Shown here piece by piece: positions 55,871 to 63,699 of a DNA stretch of 64,000 nt (positions within the stretch are counted from its first letter, which is position 1; each line of letters opens with the position of its first letter). The position numbers and the translations under genes were made by a program. This DNA comes from an uncultured Prevotellaceae bacterium. GTDB lineage: Bacteria; Bacteroidota; Bacteroidia; Bacteroidales; UBA3663. The DNA is taken from contig ONNR01000013.1 of NCBI GenBank assembly GCA_900319235.1, positions 31,140-95,139 of the forward strand, written 5' to 3'. A model generated the notes under the pieces. It ran no database searches and was not told where the DNA came from. It worked only from the letters and a program-made list of their open reading frames with translations.

Positions 55871-56278
55871 TTAGTAGGTGATCAGTGGCTTCAGCTCCTT
55901 GGCCTGGGCAATCATGCGCTCTACCTCGCTCAGCGAAGGAACACGGTTGCAGAGGTTCTTCTCCTCGTTGATGGCAACGAGCTTGGGCTGGAGGTTGGCG
56001 GGAACGCGATGACGGAACTCCTTCACGGTGTCAACGCCGGCAGCTTCGAGCAGCTCCGAGAACTGTCCTGCGATGCCGTTGATGCGCATCAGGTCAGCGT
56101 GGTTGGTCCACTTCAGAATGAGCTTGCGGCTGATGCCGGTTTCTTCAGCAATAGCAATGCGGCCCTTAGCGGCAGCACACTTCTCCAGAAGGTCGTCAGT
56201 TGTAGCGATGCCAGCGGCGATGAGTTTCTCGGCGTAAACCTCGCCGATACCTTCGATTTGATCAATCTTGTAAGCCAT
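55871..56278 (-). CDS. DUF4332 helix-hairpin-helix protein
   Basis: A 135-residue protein starting MAYKIDQIEGIGEVYAEKL. It has two helix-hairpin-helix-like blocks (IEGIGEVYAEKLIAAGI, ~8-24, and INGIAGQFSELLEAAGV, ~65-81), the pattern of DUF4332 proteins, which probably bind nucleic acid. Function is not known. The open frame extends upstream, but the in-frame extension (NNNNLLNTK) is a leader, and a TACATTTG box lies at 56351-56358 on this strand. Confidence 0.8.
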   Translation of the reverse strand: MAYKIDQIEGIGEVYAEKLIAAGIATTDDLLEKCAAAKGRIAIAEETGISRKLILKWTNHADLMRINGIAGQFSELLEAAGVDTVKEFRHRVPANLQPKLVAINEEKNLCNRVPSLSEVERMIAQAKELKPLITY

Positions 56279-56350
56279 GTTTTTTGTGTTTAAAAGGTTA
56301 TTATTGTTGTTTATGGGTAATGGTCGTTTTTCATTCGACGTTTCACGGTG

Positions 56351-56358
56351 CAAATGTA
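56351..56358 (-). promoter_or_regulatory. -7 box of the DUF4332 gene
   Basis: TACATTTG on the minus strand fits TAnnTTTG; the leader to the ATG is about 65 bases. Confidence 0.55.
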
Positions 56359-56472
56359 ACAATTCTAATTTAAATAAACAACTTTTTCAGCAAAAAAATG
56401 AAGTGCAAATGCCAATTTTTAGCTAAATATCGCATTTTTAGGCCCGAAAATGCAAAAATCACTTCAAATTAT

Positions 56473-56503
56473 TTTGCTGTATCAGGAAAAATGTCTATCT
56501 TTG
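56473..56503 (+). promoter_or_regulatory. Promoter of rplU-rpmA
   Basis: TTTG at 56473-56476, 19 bases, TATCTTTG at 56496-56503, a consensus promoter for the ribosomal protein operon. Confidence 0.8.
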
Positions 56504-56509
56504 CGCGCT

Positions 56510-56628
56510 GATTCCGATGTAGGCACGATAAGTAATGACCGTCACGGCAAGGTGGCAGTGATGCCAGCCCTCCACGATGAGCGCCATTCGCCTTGCGGAG
56601 AAATATTTTAAAAATATTTTTTTGTACA
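56510..56628 (+). promoter_or_regulatory. Structured leader of rplU, candidate autoregulatory RNA
   Basis: The ~120-base leader has a GC-rich first 90 bases and an AT-rich last 25. GGCAGTGATGCC is a local hairpin and GGCAAGG (near 56555) can pair with CCTTGC (near 56591). Ribosomal-protein leaders often bind their own product; here that is inference. Confidence 0.4.
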
Positions 56629-56946
56629 ATGTACGCTATTGTTGAAATCCAGGGCCAGCAGTTCAACGTTGAGCCCGACCAGAAGATCTGCGTTCTCAAC
56701 ATCGCAGGTGCTAAGGTAGGTGACGAGGTAGTCTGCGACAAGGTCCTCCTCGTTAACAATGACGGTGTTATCACCGTTGGCACTCCCACTGTAGAGGGTG
56801 CAAAGGTTGTTTTCGAAGTCTCTCAGGTAGAACTTCGCGGTAAGAAGATCAAGGTGTTCCACAAGATCCGTCGTAAGGGCTTTGACAAGCTCGTCGGTTC
56901 TCGTCAGCATTTTACCGAAGTGTTAGTTAAGTCTATTGTTGCATAA
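56629..56946 (+). CDS. rplU: 50S ribosomal protein L21
   Basis: A 105-residue protein starting [19 protein letters not shown], the standard L21 N-terminus, and ending in the family block [21 protein letters not shown]21 binds 23S rRNA with L20. The upstream extension of the frame is excluded because the conserved protein begins at MYAIVEI. rpmA follows after 36 bases. Confidence 0.97.
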   Translation: MYAIVEIQGQQFNVEPDQKICVLNIAGAKVGDEVVCDKVLLVNNDGVITVGTPTVEGAKVVFEVSQVELRGKKIKVFHKIRRKGFDKLVGSRQHFTEVLVKSIVA

Positions 56947-56982
56947 GCGAATCCGCTATTAAAAAGAAAGGAAAAAAGCACT

Positions 56983-57240
56983 ATGGCACACAAAAAAGGT
57001 GTAGGTAGTTCGAAGAACGGCCGTGAGTCACATAGCAAACGACTCGGTGTTAAGAAGTTTGGTGGCGAAATCGTGAAGGCTGGCAACATCCTCGTTCGTC
57101 AGCGTGGCACCAAGCACAACCCAGGCCTCAATGTAGGCATTGGCAAGGACGATACTCTCTATGCTCTCATCGACGGCAAGGTAGTATTTACCAAGAAGCG
57201 CGAGAATAAGAGCTACGTTTCCGTTGAGCCACTGGCTTAA
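56983..57240 (+). CDS. rpmA: 50S ribosomal protein L27
   Basis: An 85-residue protein beginning [20 protein letters not shown], the conserved L27 tail that reaches into the peptidyl-transferase centre. It continues [20 protein letters not shown]. The start directly at MAHKKG means it does not need the N-terminal processing seen in Firmicutes L27. Confidence 0.97.
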   Translation: MAHKKGVGSSKNGRESHSKRLGVKKFGGEIVKAGNILVRQRGTKHNPGLNVGIGKDDTLYALIDGKVVFTKKRENKSYVSVEPLA

Positions 57241-57267
57241 GCCCTTGGCCAACAGCTTAAAAGAATT

Positions 57268-57317
57268 ACAGGGCATCTGACAACCCCATGGTTGCCAAGT
57301 GCTCTGTTTTTGTTTTT
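57268..57317 (+). terminator. Terminator after rpmA
   Basis: ACAGGGCA (57268-57275) pairs with TGCTCTGT (57300-57307) including one G-T pair, with an inner AAC/GTT stem, followed by TTTTGTTTTTTC. Confidence 0.82.
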
Positions 57318-57325
57318 TCATTCAT

Positions 57326-57418
57326 AACCCTTCTGAACCTTTCAGAACCTCTCTGAACCCTTCTGAACCTTTCAGAACCCTTCAGAACCCTTCAGAACCC
57401 CTCAGAACCCCTCTTAAC
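57326..57418 (+). repeat. CTTCAGAACC 10-base tandem repeats in serS leader
   Basis: About nine ten-base units (CTTCTGAACC, TTTCAGAACC, CTCTGAACCC, CTTCAGAACC, CCTCAGAACC, CCTCTTAACC) run right up to the serS start, starting just after the rpmA terminator. serS therefore needs a promoter inside or beyond this block. Confidence 0.85.
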
Positions 57419-57426
57419 CCCATTAT

Positions 57427-58749
57427 ATGTTAACATTGAAACTTATCACCGAGCAATACGACCGCGTCATTGCCGGTTTGAACAAAAAGCATTTCGAAGG
57501 CGCACGCGAAGCCATCGACGCCGTCATCGCCAAGGACCAGGAGCGCCGTCAGACGCAGAAGACCCTTGATGACAACCTTGCCGAGGCCAATCGTCTCGCC
57601 AAGAGCATCGGCATGCTTATGAAGAATGGTCAGCGCGCCGAAGCCGAGGCTGCCAAGGCTCGTGTTGCCGAACTCAAGGCTATCAACAAGGAGCTTGACG
57701 AGAAGAAGGCCGCTTGCGAGGGCCAGATTACCGACATGCTCTGCCAGATTCCTAATATTCCCTACGACGAGGTGCCCGAAGGCACTGGTGCCGAGGACAA
57801 CTGGGTAGTCAAGTCCAACCTCAAGGAGTGTGTCCTCGGTCAGGACACCGTAGGCAACTGGACCTGCAACCCCGAGGTGCCCACTGCAAAGCTGCCTCAC
57901 TGGGAGCTCGCCAAGAACCTCAACCTCATCGACTTCGACCTCGGTGTAAAGATCACGGGTGCAGGTTTCCCTGTCTATCGTGGCTTGGGCGCTCGTCTCC
58001 AGCGTGCCCTTATCAATTTCTTCCTCACCGAAGCCGCCAATGCCGGCTACGAGGAGATTATGCCTCCAACAGTCGTCAACAAGGAGTCGGGCTACGGCAC
58101 AGGTCAGCTGCCTGATAAGGAAGGACAGATGTACCACTGCGAGATTGATGATTTCTATCTTATCCCAACCGCCGAAGTACCTGTCACCAACATCTATCGT
58201 GACGTCATCATCGACGAGAAGGACCTCCCCATCAAGAACTGCGCCTACACCCAGTGCTTCCGTCGCGAAGCCGGTTCCTATGGCAAGGATGTGCGTGGCT
58301 TGAACCGTCTGCACGAGTTCTCGAAGATCGAGATCGTACGCATTGACACTCCCGAACATTCCGCCGAGTCTCATCGTGAGATGCTCGAACATGTCGAGGG
58401 TCTGCTCAAGAAGCTCGAACTGCCCTACCGCATCCTGCGTCTTTGTGGCGGTGATCAGAGTTTCACCAGCGCCATCTGTTACGATTTCGAGGTTTATTCC
58501 GAGGCTCAGAAGCGCTGGCTCGAAGTGTCGTCAGTTTCCAACTTCGACACCTATCAGGCCAACCGCTTGAAGTGCCGCTATCGTCGCGCCGACAACAAGA
58601 AGGTCGAGCTCTGCCACACCCTCAACGGTTCCGCTCTCGCCCTCCCACGTATCGTTGCCGCCATCATCGAGAACTATCAGCAGCCCGACGGCACAATAAA
58701 AGTTCCCACCGTCCTTAAACCTTGGATGGGCGTGGATGTCATAAAGTAA
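57427..58749 (+). CDS. serS: Seryl-tRNA synthetase
   Basis: Class II synthetase of 440 residues. The N-terminal ~105 residues are the tRNA-binding antiparallel coiled coil. Motif 2 is CFRREAGSYGKDVRGLNRLH (~279-298) and motif 3 is in LNGSALALPRIVAAIIENYQ (~399-418). The Ser-binding TAEVPVTN (~251-258) is conserved. The length is slightly above the bacterial average. A 10-base repeat array fills the leader. Confidence 0.97.
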   Translation: MLTLKLITEQYDRVIAGLNKKHFEGAREAIDAVIAKDQERRQTQKTLDDNLAEANRLAKSIGMLMKNGQRAEAEAAKARVAELKAINKELDEKKAACEGQITDMLCQIPNIPYDEVPEGTGAEDNWVVKSNLKECVLGQDTVGNWTCNPEVPTAKLPHWELAKNLNLIDFDLGVKITGAGFPVYRGLGARLQRALINFFLTEAANAGYEEIMPPTVVNKESGYGTGQLPDKEGQMYHCEIDDFYLIPTAEVPVTNIYRDVIIDEKDLPIKNCAYTQCFRREAGSYGKDVRGLNRLHEFSKIEIVRIDTPEHSAESHREMLEHVEGLLKKLELPYRILRLCGGDQSFTSAICYDFEVYSEAQKRWLEVSSVSNFDTYQANRLKCRYRRADNKKVELCHTLNGSALALPRIVAAIIENYQQPDGTIKVPTVLKPWMGVDVIK

Positions 58750-58764
58750 AAGACTTCGATCAAG

Positions 58765-58830
58765 AAATCCGAATACTCCGAGTATTCCGATTCTTCCGAG
58801 TCCTCCGATACTTTCGATAACTCAAATACA
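58765..58830 (+). repeat. TCCGAGTATTCCGA-type short repeats downstream of serS
   Basis: Units CCGAATACT, CCGAGTATT, CCGATTCTT, CCGAGTCCT, CCGATACTT and TCGATAACT give a nine-base period. The same CCGAGTACT/CCGAATACT words make up the inverted repeat at 27669-27735. Confidence 0.7.
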
Positions 58831-58859
58831 CTATATTAACCCTTTAAAAACGAACACCT

Positions 58860-59570
58860 ATGAAGAATTTTGCAAAGTTCGTGCTTCTCGCTGCTTTCCT
58901 CGCGGCTCCAGCACTTTCGTTCGCACAGTCAGATGCCAAGAAGAGCAACGAAGAGCTCAGCGCTCAGTACAAGTATGAGATCGATGCCCTTCAGGCAGAG
59001 CTCAAGGCTAACAAGAAGCATCAGAAGGCTAATCCTAGCGATGCTACCCTCAAGGCTGAAGAGCAGACCAAGAAGGCCCAGCTTGCTACCCTCAAGGAGA
59101 AGAAAAAGGCTGTAGATAAGTCTCTTGCTGCCGACAAGAAGAACGTGAAGGCTCAGAAGGCTTCTCAGAAGGCTCAGGAAGATGCCGAGAAGGCTATTGC
59201 TAAGGCTAAGTCTGCCAATGAGAATGCCAAGAAGGTTGTCGGTGATACCAATCCCGAGAACAAGAGCTGGGAGCAGTTAAGCGAACAGTACAAGCATGAG
59301 ATCGATGCCCTCGAGGCTGAGCTCAAGGCCAACAAGAGCCGTCAGAAGGCCAACCCATCTGACGCCGCCCTCAAGACCGAAGAGCAGAACAAGAAAGCCG
59401 AGCTCGCTGCCCTCAAGGAGCGCAAGAAGGCTGTAGATGCTGCTATTAGCGCTGAGAAGGCAAGCCAGAGTGCTCAGAAGAAGGCCGACAACCGTCAGGA
59501 GGATGCCGAGGACGCTCTCCAGAAGGCTAAGAGCCACGCCAAGGCTGCCGATCGTGCCGTAGGCCGTTAA
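58860..59570 (+). CDS. Secreted coiled-coil protein with an internal duplication
   Basis: A 236-residue protein I do not recognise. A signal peptide (residues 1-22, ending LSFAQ) is followed by almost pure helix rich in Ala, Lys, Glu and Gln. Residues ~31-87 and ~141-197 are near-identical repeats, sharing words such as QKANPSDA, HEIDALEAELKANK/YEIDALQAELKANK, EEQ.KKA.LA.LKE and KKAVD. Each pair probably forms an antiparallel hairpin around the NPSD turn. It may be a periplasmic or cell-wall-binding structural protein; that is inference. A strong terminator follows. Confidence 0.75.
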   Translation: MKNFAKFVLLAAFLAAPALSFAQSDAKKSNEELSAQYKYEIDALQAELKANKKHQKANPSDATLKAEEQTKKAQLATLKEKKKAVDKSLAADKKNVKAQKASQKAQEDAEKAIAKAKSANENAKKVVGDTNPENKSWEQLSEQYKHEIDALEAELKANKSRQKANPSDAALKTEEQNKKAELAALKERKKAVDAAISAEKASQSAQKKADNRQEDAEDALQKAKSHAKAADRAVGR

Positions 59571-59599
59571 TTCTTAGACAGTACTCTTCCGTACATAAC

Positions 59600-59645
59600 A
59601 ATCACCGCTGCAACCCATTCCGGTCGCAGCGGTGATTTTATTGTT
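59600..59645. terminator. Bidirectional terminator between convergent genes
   Basis: AATCACCGCTGC (59600-59611) and GCAGCGGTGATT (59626-59637) form a perfect 12-bp stem followed by TTATTGTTT on plus. It lies between the coiled-coil gene and the minus-strand membrane protein gene. Confidence 0.88.
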
Positions 59646-59674
59646 TCTGTTGATCCGTCTTTTCGGATAAGCAA

Positions 59675-60214
59675 TTATACCTTTTTAGGCTTTTCTTGGC
59701 GCTGTCGATATTGTTCCAGCCGTTCATTGAGCATTCGGCAAAGCACCTTGGGCCTGACGGTCAATCCTGAGGCGGGTACTCCTTCTTGGGCGCCAGCAGT
59801 CTTCTCATTGAATTTCCTGACGATGCGTCCAGCTTTGCTTGCTTCCTCCATCTTGCGTTGCTGCACTCCTTCCTTATAATGGATGCCGATAACACTAGAC
59901 GAGAGCGGATAGCCTAAAAGGAAGAAATCTTCTACATCTGCAAACTTGAACTCCATGCCTTTGCCTAATAGTACCTTCACCGACTCGTCGGTAATAACCA
60001 TATAAGGGGCGTGTTTGAGTTGTTGCTTCACAAATATATAAAGCAAAATCAGCCCGCAAATACCAAAGCTAATGGCTGCAATCAATGTCCAAACGGGTAT
60101 CTTCCCTATTATATATCCGTAGATTGACATCACTGCCAAAATAATAAGAAATAGGCCGGTTATAGTGTTCTTCCACCACGACTGATAAATCAGGATGTCT
60201 TCTTCCTTTTTCAT
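59675..60214 (-). CDS. Two-helix membrane protein, STM3941-like
   Basis: A 179-residue protein with two transmembrane helices (~17-37 and ~43-63). A soluble beta-rich domain follows, with ITDESVKVLLGKGMEFKFAD and VEDFFLLGY, similar to the PH-like layout of STM3941-type proteins, and then a charged C-terminus (RQRQEKPKKV). The function is unknown. I prefer the ATG at 60214 to a TTG 15 bases upstream. It may share a transcript with no other gene, as the next gene upstream on this strand ends 96 bases away. Confidence 0.65.
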   Translation of the reverse strand: MKKEEDILIYQSWWKNTITGLFLIILAVMSIYGYIIGKIPVWTLIAAISFGICGLILLYIFVKQQLKHAPYMVITDESVKVLLGKGMEFKFADVEDFFLLGYPLSSSVIGIHYKEGVQQRKMEEASKAGRIVRKFNEKTAGAQEGVPASGLTVRPKVLCRMLNERLEQYRQRQEKPKKV

Positions 60215-60309
60215 GCTATTTTTATTCAATAATTTTTGAAAAATTCGTGATTAATTCCTGAAAATTCATGTTAAGAAGAAATCAGGATTAAATTATTAAT
60301 TATTTATTG

Positions 60310-61773
60310 TCATTTGTTATGCTTCCGCTCGTACTCCGTGGCAGCGAGGATGAAGGCGCCATAGACCTTGCCTTCGGTGTAGTCGGTGATGCGGGTGACG
60401 TCGTTGCCGAGGAGGTAGTAGGCAGCGGAGCCGTCGCGGACGCCCCAGCTGGCGCCGCCGAGGCCGGCAGAGGCGCAGTCGTCGATGAGGGTCCATGTGC
60501 CGTTGTCGTCACGCACACGGAGGAACTGCTTCACGAGGCCCATCATAGCCACTTCGGCATTGTTCTCGTACTTCTCTTTCGGGAGGAGGCCCAGACGGAT
60601 ACCCTTGAGGAGGGTTGCGGTGAAGATGCTTGAGGCGGACGATTCCAGGTAGTTGCTCACGGGTTCGTAGGACTTTCCTTGGTATTCGCTCACCGTAAAA
60701 TTGCCGTCATGGGCGAGGAGCTGGTACCAGCAGCCCGTTTCCTTGTCCTGGCGGCGCACCAGTCCTTCGGCGAGGGTGTTCAGGTAGTAGAGCAGGCGTT
60801 CGCGGCAGTCGGAACTCAGTCCGCGCAGGGTGCTTTGTGTGGGTTTCATCGTGATGCCTTCGGGGATGAACTCCAGCACATCGACCAGGGCGAGGAAATA
60901 CCAGCCGCAGGCGCGGCCCCAGTATTCCTGCGAGCGTCCCGTCTTGGGGTCGGCCCAGAGGCGAGCCTTTTCACCCTTGGGGTCGGCGCTGAAAGCGTGC
61001 CACAGCAGTTGTTCCTTGGGGTCCCAGAGTTTATGCCAGGTGATGTCGAACTGACGGGTGATGGTTTTCCAGTCCTCCTCCGCGCCGTCGATGGTGTAGC
61101 CGTAGTGGATCATCTGGGCGAGCAGGGCAGGTCCCATATATTGGCCGTCACACCACATCTGGTTCGGATAGACCTCCTTGTGCCACCAGCCTCCAGCACA
61201 TTCCTTGCTCAGCGAGGCGGGGATGGAGTAGTGCTCCTTCACGTCCTTCAGGCCCTGGATGGCGCGTTCCATTGCCATCTTGGCGTTGGCGTGTGTCTCG
61301 GGTTTTGCGATGTCCTTGAATGCACCCGTCTCGGGGTCGGTGAGGTCGTAGAGGGTGAAGTACATCTTGGTAGCGTTGAGGTCGTCGAGGCTCTTTCCGG
61401 TGGTGGGCACGCTTTGGGCGCAGCGGTTGGCATAGTCCTCCACGCTGTAGAACCAGCTCTTGGCGAATCCCGATTTGCTGTTGACCTGGGCAGCCTCGAT
61501 GATTGCTTTAGCCACGAGACCGGGCACGTAGTCGAATTTCAGGTTGTCGCCGCCCTGGTTGGGTGTCATCACCTCGCCCTGGATGTTGTAGAGGTTGAGG
61601 CCCATGAGTTTCTTGTTGGCGTAGAAGTCGGCGATGCGGTATTGGATGATGGGGATGAGGAGGTGATCGCCGGGTTGCCATCCTTCGAAGGGATGGAGTT
61701 GGGCGCAAGCCCAGGAGGGCATGAGAGCTGCGATGCCGAAGGCAAGTGTCTGTATCAGTTTTTTCGCTTTCAT
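60310..61773 (-). CDS. GH105 unsaturated rhamnogalacturonyl hydrolase, secreted (third copy)
   Basis: A 487-residue protein (start MKAKKLIQTLAFGIAALMPSW; signal peptide ends ACAQ). GH105 blocks are GGWWHKEVYPNQMWCDGQYM (conserved Asp) and SQEYWGRACGWYFLALVDVL. A C-terminal block reads DDCASAGLGGASWGVRDGSA. The frame is open further upstream, but a TATATTTG promoter box at 61799-61806 fixes the start at 61773. No other glycan gene touches it; it is closest in layout to the copy at 44580. Confidence 0.9.
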   Translation of the reverse strand: MKAKKLIQTLAFGIAALMPSWACAQLHPFEGWQPGDHLLIPIIQYRIADFYANKKLMGLNLYNIQGEVMTPNQGGDNLKFDYVPGLVAKAIIEAAQVNSKSGFAKSWFYSVEDYANRCAQSVPTTGKSLDDLNATKMYFTLYDLTDPETGAFKDIAKPETHANAKMAMERAIQGLKDVKEHYSIPASLSKECAGGWWHKEVYPNQMWCDGQYMGPALLAQMIHYGYTIDGAEEDWKTITRQFDITWHKLWDPKEQLLWHAFSADPKGEKARLWADPKTGRSQEYWGRACGWYFLALVDVLEFIPEGITMKPTQSTLRGLSSDCRERLLYYLNTLAEGLVRRQDKETGCWYQLLAHDGNFTVSEYQGKSYEPVSNYLESSASSIFTATLLKGIRLGLLPKEKYENNAEVAMMGLVKQFLRVRDDNGTWTLIDDCASAGLGGASWGVRDGSAAYYLLGNDVTRITDYTEGKVYGAFILAATEYERKHNK

Positions 61774-61798
61774 AGTGATGATGTGGTTAGTTTCGCTG

Positions 61799-61806
61799 CA
61801 AATATA
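61799..61806 (-). promoter_or_regulatory. -7 box of the third GH105 gene
   Basis: TATATTTG on the minus strand, about 25 bases upstream of the chosen ATG. No clear -33 element. Confidence 0.6.
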
Positions 61807-61949
61807 AGCATTATTTCTGAGATTATAGCAATTCCCCTTCAAAAATAAGTAGAATTATGTGCTTTTTTTCTTCTATCGCTTTGATTCGCTGATTTCTGAG
61901 TCAACTAGACAAGGCATCAGCACTTGTTAGCTGATGTCGAATCTTCATT

Positions 61950-62555
61950 TCATTCTTTTTTTAAGATAGGTTTTATTTCTTTTTCAAAGATGCGACGTAT
62001 TACTATTCGGTAGTGAGGGTGGTATGCTTCGCGGTACTCTGGAGAATGGCTGATGGCATATTTCCCTACGGTGAGAATGCTATCGATGAAAACCTTGTCC
62101 TCATCATAGTGGGGGAGGTCTAGTTGCATCTTGTCAATCGTACCAATAATCACATGCCACCTGTCACGCCATAACTCTACCGAAGGACGCTCAACTGAAT
62201 TGGCACTACGCACAAAAGCATCGAGCAGCAACTCCTCCGTGATGATGTCCTCCTTGATTGCCCTTATGCTCACTCGATAGTAGTTGCTGTCTATGCCGCA
62301 TGGCTCATAATACCATGGCATCAGCTCATCCAACGTAGTCGTCTCAAGTTCTTCATCCAGATATGTCTTCACCCTCTCGCTATCCGAAACAAGATGCTCC
62401 GCACCCATATAGTCCTGAAAGCACGACTTGTAGATGTCCAGCAGCCGTAACTCCGGATAGGTCTCCATCTGCCACTTGACAAACTTCTGTATGTCTTGTG
62501 CACTAAGAGATAAGGCGCACAATAAAGTCATTGATAGAATAATTACTTTTTTCAT
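61950..62555 (-). CDS. Secreted protein of unknown function
   Basis: A 201-residue protein with a signal peptide (MKKVIILSMTLLCALSLSAQ) and a helix-rich acidic body containing YPELRLLDIYKSCFQDYMG, WYYEPCGIDSNYYRVSIR and YREAYHPHYRIVIRR. I do not recognise the family. The two Cys and several His/Asp/Glu are possible functional residues. I place the start at the ATG giving the signal peptide; a TATCTTG-like promoter box lies at 62571-62577 on this strand. The second 42-bp array begins about 130 bases upstream of it. Confidence 0.65.
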   Translation of the reverse strand: MKKVIILSMTLLCALSLSAQDIQKFVKWQMETYPELRLLDIYKSCFQDYMGAEHLVSDSERVKTYLDEELETTTLDELMPWYYEPCGIDSNYYRVSIRAIKEDIITEELLLDAFVRSANSVERPSVELWRDRWHVIIGTIDKMQLDLPHYDEDKVFIDSILTVGKYAISHSPEYREAYHPHYRIVIRRIFEKEIKPILKKE

Positions 62556-62699
62556 ATTATTTCGGGGGTGCAAGATACGAATTATTTTTGACATAAATTA
62601 TATTCAACAGGAAAAAAAGAATGATTTGTATTTATTTCATATAATTCAACCGATTGCACGAGGACAAAAAACGTGGGAGGATGATTGAAAATCGAGGTA

Positions 62700-63110
62700 T
62701 AACCAATCTTGGCCAGGAAAGGGTATTCTTCGGTGGAAGTATGACCAATCTTGGCCAAGATTGGGTATGCGGAGGGAGAAGAATGACCAAAGTTGGCCAG
62801 GATTGGGTATGCGACGATGGGAGAATGACCATTTTTGGCCAAGAAAGGGTATGCCGCGGTCGGATGGAGCACTCTGACGGGCGACAGAATGCTTTCGCCA
62901 ATGGGAGCATAACCAATCTTGGCCGAGAAAGGGTATGCTGAGGGAGGAGAATGACCAATTTTGGCCAGGAATGGTTATGCCGCGGTAGGATAGAGTACTC
63001 TGACGGCCGACAGAATGCTTGCTTCGGTCGAAGAATGACCAATCTTGGCCAAGAAAGGGTATGCCGCGATGGGAGAATAACCAATCTTGGCCAAAAAAGG
63101 TTATGCCGAT
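62700..63110. repeat. Tandem array 2: ten 42-bp slots with two variant units
   Basis: The core (A)CCAAT.TTGGCC starts at 62703, 62745, 62787, 62829, 62913, 62955, 63039 and 63081, all on one 42-base register. Slots at 62871 and 62997 hold a variant containing CTGACGG.CGACAGAATGCTT. The two variants are 126 bases apart, so a three-unit block was duplicated. The unit at 62745 contains the palindrome CCAATCTTGGCCAAGATTGG. A minus-strand frame of 164 codons runs through the array, and the plus frame is broken by one stop near 62940; multiples of 42 keep frames open, so coding is not supported. Confidence 0.88.
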
Positions 63111-63122
63111 GTTGGAGATGGA

Positions 63123-63611
63123 TCATTCCTCTTTCGGAACAGGTTTGTCGTTGCGGGAGTGGAGTTTCTCGGCATTCTCGATGATGCTCTTGCGCTGATG
63201 CGTCTCCTGGTTGAACCGATAGTTGCCGTTGCGGAGTACGGAGCCATTGCGATAGGCATACGGGTTGGTGCCGAAACGCTCGTGGATGGCGGCGATGAGG
63301 TTCTTTTCACGCTTGAATCCGCAGCGATGGGCCACTTCCTCGACCGAGAGGTTCTCGTCGTCGAGCAGGTCGATGGCTTGGCGCATACGCCACTGCATGA
63401 TGAACTCCTTGAGGCTGACGCCTACGAACAGCTTCATCGTCTCGTTCAGGAAACGCTGATCGGCGTTCAGGAAGAAGGCGACTTGCTGAGCGGAATGCGT
63501 ATTTACTCGCTTGACATAATCGACGACGGCATCGACGGCAATCTGTCCGGTAGGAGCCCCTGCTGTGTTCCAGAGCTCCTCAACTGTGGTGATTTGTTTG
63601 ATGAAAATCAT
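63123..63611 (-). CDS. Short AraC-family helix-turn-helix protein
   Basis: A 162-residue protein consisting of little more than an AraC-type DNA-binding domain. The first helix-turn-helix region lies about 45-85 (QVAFFLNADQRFLNETMKLF, then VGVSLKEFIMQWRMRQA). The second is LSVEEVAHRCGFKREKNLIA followed by AIHERFGTNPYAYRNG, the typical end. No ligand-binding domain is present. I choose the ATG at 63611 (MIFIKQITTVEELWNTAG). The target is unknown; the array lies directly downstream of the gene. Confidence 0.8.
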   Translation of the reverse strand: MIFIKQITTVEELWNTAGAPTGQIAVDAVVDYVKRVNTHSAQQVAFFLNADQRFLNETMKLFVGVSLKEFIMQWRMRQAIDLLDDENLSVEEVAHRCGFKREKNLIAAIHERFGTNPYAYRNGSVLRNGNYRFNQETHQRKSIIENAEKLHSRNDKPVPKEE

Positions 63612-63699
63612 ACTTTTTTGTTTTAAAGGGTTAATAATAATTGTTTTTATCACAAATTTGCGAATTATAGAATTCGTTATGAAGAAATGCTACGCTCTA

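Noticed and set aside
60679..61848. 389-codon plus-strand open frame opposite the third GH105
   Set aside because: It is a shadow frame with Val/Gly-rich composition and no domain.
62632..63126. Minus-strand 164-codon frame across array 2
   Set aside because: It overlaps the end of the AraC gene and consists of repeat-derived residues; the plus frame of the same array is broken by a stop. It is treated as a by-product of the 42-bp period.
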